Source: Microcaldota archaeon (GTDB lineage Archaea > Micrarchaeota > Micrarchaeia > Micrarchaeales > Micrarchaeaceae). From it: a stretch of 6,399 nt of DNA. The stretch spans positions 1 through 6,399 of the forward strand of contig JAKAOJ010000020.1 of assembly GCA_021812205.1 (NCBI GenBank), written 5' to 3'. The position numbers and the translations under genes were made by a program. The notes under the pieces are model-generated. The model searched no databases. It saw only the letters and a list, made by a program, of their open reading frames with translations, and had not been told where the DNA came from. Shown here in pieces: positions 5,351-6,399 of the stretch. Every line of letters begins with the position of its first letter. Position 1 is the first letter of the stretch.

Positions 5351-5806
5351 TTGTATTTCGTTGTGAAGGTAACATCCGGCCAGGAGCGCATCGCGGCAAA
5401 CATGCTCCAGAACAAGGCAGGCAAGACTGACCTGCCCATATACTCTCTCATAGTAGTCGAGGGCATGCGGGGCTACATCATAGTCGAGGCAGAGGACGAG
5501 CTCTCGTGCAGGAGCTTCATAAGCAAGGAGCGCAACATACGCGGCATGCTCTCCAAGCCCCTGAGCCCGGAGGAGATGGACAAGCTGATACAGAGCAGCA
5601 CTGCGGTGCAGGAAATAGGCAAGGACGACACAGTGGAGTTCACGAGCGGGCCGTTCAAGGGCTACAAGGCACGCGTGCTCAAGGTCGACGATGCGAAGAG
5701 CGACATAACTGTAGAGCTGCAGGATGTCGTGGTGCCAATACCAATAACCACAAAGATGAGCACCGCAAAGATAATCAAGAAGGCGCACGCAGAGCAGTCG
5801 GAATGA
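5351..5806 (+). CDS. spt5: Transcription elongation factor Spt5 (archaeal NusG)
   Basis: Binds the RNA polymerase clamp, usually with Spt4, to promote processive elongation, and can link transcription to ribosomes. The 151-residue protein has an NGN domain (about 1-82), with the family start YFVVKVTSGQERIAANML and the strand GYIIVEAEDE. A single KOW domain follows (about 92-143), with VEFTSGPFKGYKARVLKVD and the archaeal VVVPIPITTKM strand. It begins with TTG; an in-frame stop 15 nt upstream and the conserved N-terminus leave little alternative. It is first in a plus-strand operon, 25 nt before rpl11, the common archaeal order. The small secE gene that often precedes spt5 in archaea is absent here because trm5 diverges 72 bp upstream. 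Confidence 0.95.
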   Translation: MYFVVKVTSGQERIAANMLQNKAGKTDLPIYSLIVVEGMRGYIIVEAEDELSCRSFISKERNIRGMLSKPLSPEEMDKLIQSSTAVQEIGKDDTVEFTSGPFKGYKARVLKVDDAKSDITVELQDVVVPIPITTKMSTAKIIKKAHAEQSE

Positions 5807-5821
5807 CAGGTCATGGTTTTC

Positions 5822-5826
5822 GGTGA
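5822..5826 (+). promoter_or_regulatory. Shine-Dalgarno GGTGA for rpl11
   Basis: GGTGA with a 5-nt spacer (ATATA) before the ATG at 5832. It shows that the in-frame GTG at 5823 is part of the ribosome site and not the start codon. Confidence 0.65.
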
Positions 5827-5831
5827 ATATA

Positions 5832-6299
5832 ATGAGCGAAATCACAATAGCGGGCCTGATAGAAGGGGGCAAGGCCACGGCAGGTCCGCCGTTCGGCCCG
5901 GCGCTCGGTCCACTCGGAGTCAACATCGGCGGAATAGTCGCCGAGATAAACAAGAAGACCGGCGAGTTCGCAGGCATGAAGATATCGGTCAAGGTGATAG
6001 TCGACACGTCGACTAAGGCCTTCAGGGTCGAGGTCGGTTCGCCTTCGACCAGCTCGCTGATACTCAAGGAGCTGGGCGTTTCGGCAGGCGCAAAGACCAA
6101 GGACGAGACAGTGGGCAACATCACCATTGAGCAGGTGAAGAAGATTGCCAAGTCGAAGGAGGCCTCAATATACGGCAAAGACCTCGCAGACAGGGTCAAG
6201 CAGGTCCTTGGCACATGCAAGAGCATGGGCGTGAAGTGCAACGGTGAGGACCCCAGGGCCGTAATAGCCAAGATAAGCTCCGGGGAGCTCAAGGTATGA
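5832..6299 (+). CDS. rpl11: 50S ribosomal protein L11 (uL11)
   Basis: Large-subunit protein that binds the GTPase-associated region of 23S rRNA and takes part in factor binding. The 155 residues show the N-terminal domain with GGKATAGPPFGPALGPLGVN (12-31), the NKKTGEFAGMKISVKV segment (40-55), and the C-terminal RNA-binding domain with VGNITIEQVKKIAKSKE (94-110) and the helix C-K-S-M-G-V near 129-134. The family's usual K-A-T-P-G-P-P reads K-A-T-A-G-P-P here, losing one proline of the flexible N-terminal loop. The length is normal for an archaeal L11. It is co-transcribed with spt5. Its stop codon overlaps the start of the next gene (ATGA), which is not rpl1, the usual neighbour. Confidence 0.97.
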   Translation: MSEITIAGLIEGGKATAGPPFGPALGPLGVNIGGIVAEINKKTGEFAGMKISVKVIVDTSTKAFRVEVGSPSTSSLILKELGVSAGAKTKDETVGNITIEQVKKIAKSKEASIYGKDLADRVKQVLGTCKSMGVKCNGEDPRAVIAKISSGELKV

Positions 6300-6399
6300 G
6301 CGCGAAGCCTGCACCCGGCATTTCAGCCATATACCGCATGCTGAGGGGCAGCTTCGGCTTCCTAAACTGGTGGCCGGGAGAGACGAAAACCGAGATCGT
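6296..6399 (+). CDS. HhH-GPD DNA glycosylase / endonuclease III-related protein, 5' part only
   Basis: Only 34 residues are visible before the window ends. They read ISAIYRMLRGSFGFLNWWPGETKTEI after a short leader. The pattern of a helix Y-x-x-L-x-x-x-F-G followed by W-W-P-G-E-T-x-x-E-I is what I know from the N-terminus of the endonuclease III-like HhH-GPD proteins (the COG2231 group), base-excision repair glycosylases. The helix-hairpin-helix, the catalytic Lys/Asp and any Fe-S cysteines lie outside the window, so neither substrate nor activity can be judged. The ATG overlaps the rpl11 stop by 4 nt (ATGA), which strongly suggests translational coupling. A GGGGAG inside the end of rpl11 (6282-6287) may help initiation. 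Confidence 0.6.
   Translation, partial: MSAKPAPGISAIYRMLRGSFGFLNWWPGETKTEI

Noticed and set aside
5279..6292. Long open frame antisense to spt5 and rpl11, continuous with trm5, which would make a 692-residue protein
   Set aside because: Trm5 has a complete D1 domain starting at the ATG at 5278 with a TATA box just upstream. The opposite strand carries two highly conserved proteins, and the antisense translation is rich in Leu, His and Cys with no recognisable domain.
5280..6340. The 11-mer TATACCGCATG at 5280-5290 and 6330-6340
   Set aside because: One copy is the trm5 leader and the other encodes Tyr-Arg-Met in the glycosylase gene. There are no further copies or flanking similarity, so chance is the simplest reading.
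1..6399. Mobile element, CRISPR array, toxin-antitoxin or defence system
   Set aside because: No terminal inverted repeats, transposase or integrase motifs, spaced direct repeats or small paired reading frames were seen. A tRNA gene is present but has no duplicated 3' end nearby that would mark an integration site.

Overview
The window reads as an ordinary, gene-dense archaeal chromosome segment. Four things point to Archaea: the translation genes are archaeal in type (Spt5, the archaeal form of NusG; ribosomal protein L11; and the tRNA G37 methyltransferase Trm5); promoters are TATA boxes rather than -35/-10 elements; several starts are preceded by a short GGTG(A) Shine-Dalgarno motif; and the tRNA gene does not encode its CCA end. 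The lineage cannot be fixed from 6.4 kb. Compact spacing and protein style would suit a DPANN archaeon such as a micrarchaeote, but this is a low-confidence guess.

Layout, left to right: the 5' part of an M24 family Xaa-Pro peptidase (minus, cut by the window edge); thymidylate kinase (plus); tRNA-Val(CAC) (minus); a PduO-type cob(I)alamin adenosyltransferase (plus); the condensin partners scpA-scpB (minus, scpA first, overlapping); an HtpX-type membrane zinc protease (plus); a Trm5-type tRNA methyltransferase (minus); then a plus-strand operon of spt5, rpl11 and the start of an HhH-GPD DNA glycosylase/endonuclease III relative, which overlaps rpl11 by 4 nt and runs off the right edge.

Transcription direction alternates at every unit (- + - + - + - +). 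The window therefore has four divergent promoter gaps and three convergent junctions. Two divergent gaps (pepQ/tmk and trm5/spt5) are about 70 bp and seem to share a single central TATA box. In two of the three convergent junctions the reading frames overlap by exactly 7 bp and share the same 8-bp sequence CTACTGAG. There is no gap over 300 bp; the largest is the 165-bp scpA/htpX interval, which holds two TATA-like boxes and a cluster of inverted repeats.

Functionally the genes are housekeeping: dTTP supply, chromosome organisation, membrane protein quality control, tRNA modification and decoding, transcription elongation, ribosome structure, base-excision repair and cofactor maturation. I see no mobile element, CRISPR array, toxin-antitoxin pair, defence island or obvious new multi-gene system. 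The points most worth checking are the departure of Trm5 from its canonical catalytic motifs, the unusual company of spt5-rpl11, the isolated B12 adenosyltransferase, and the repeated architecture of gene junctions and promoters.
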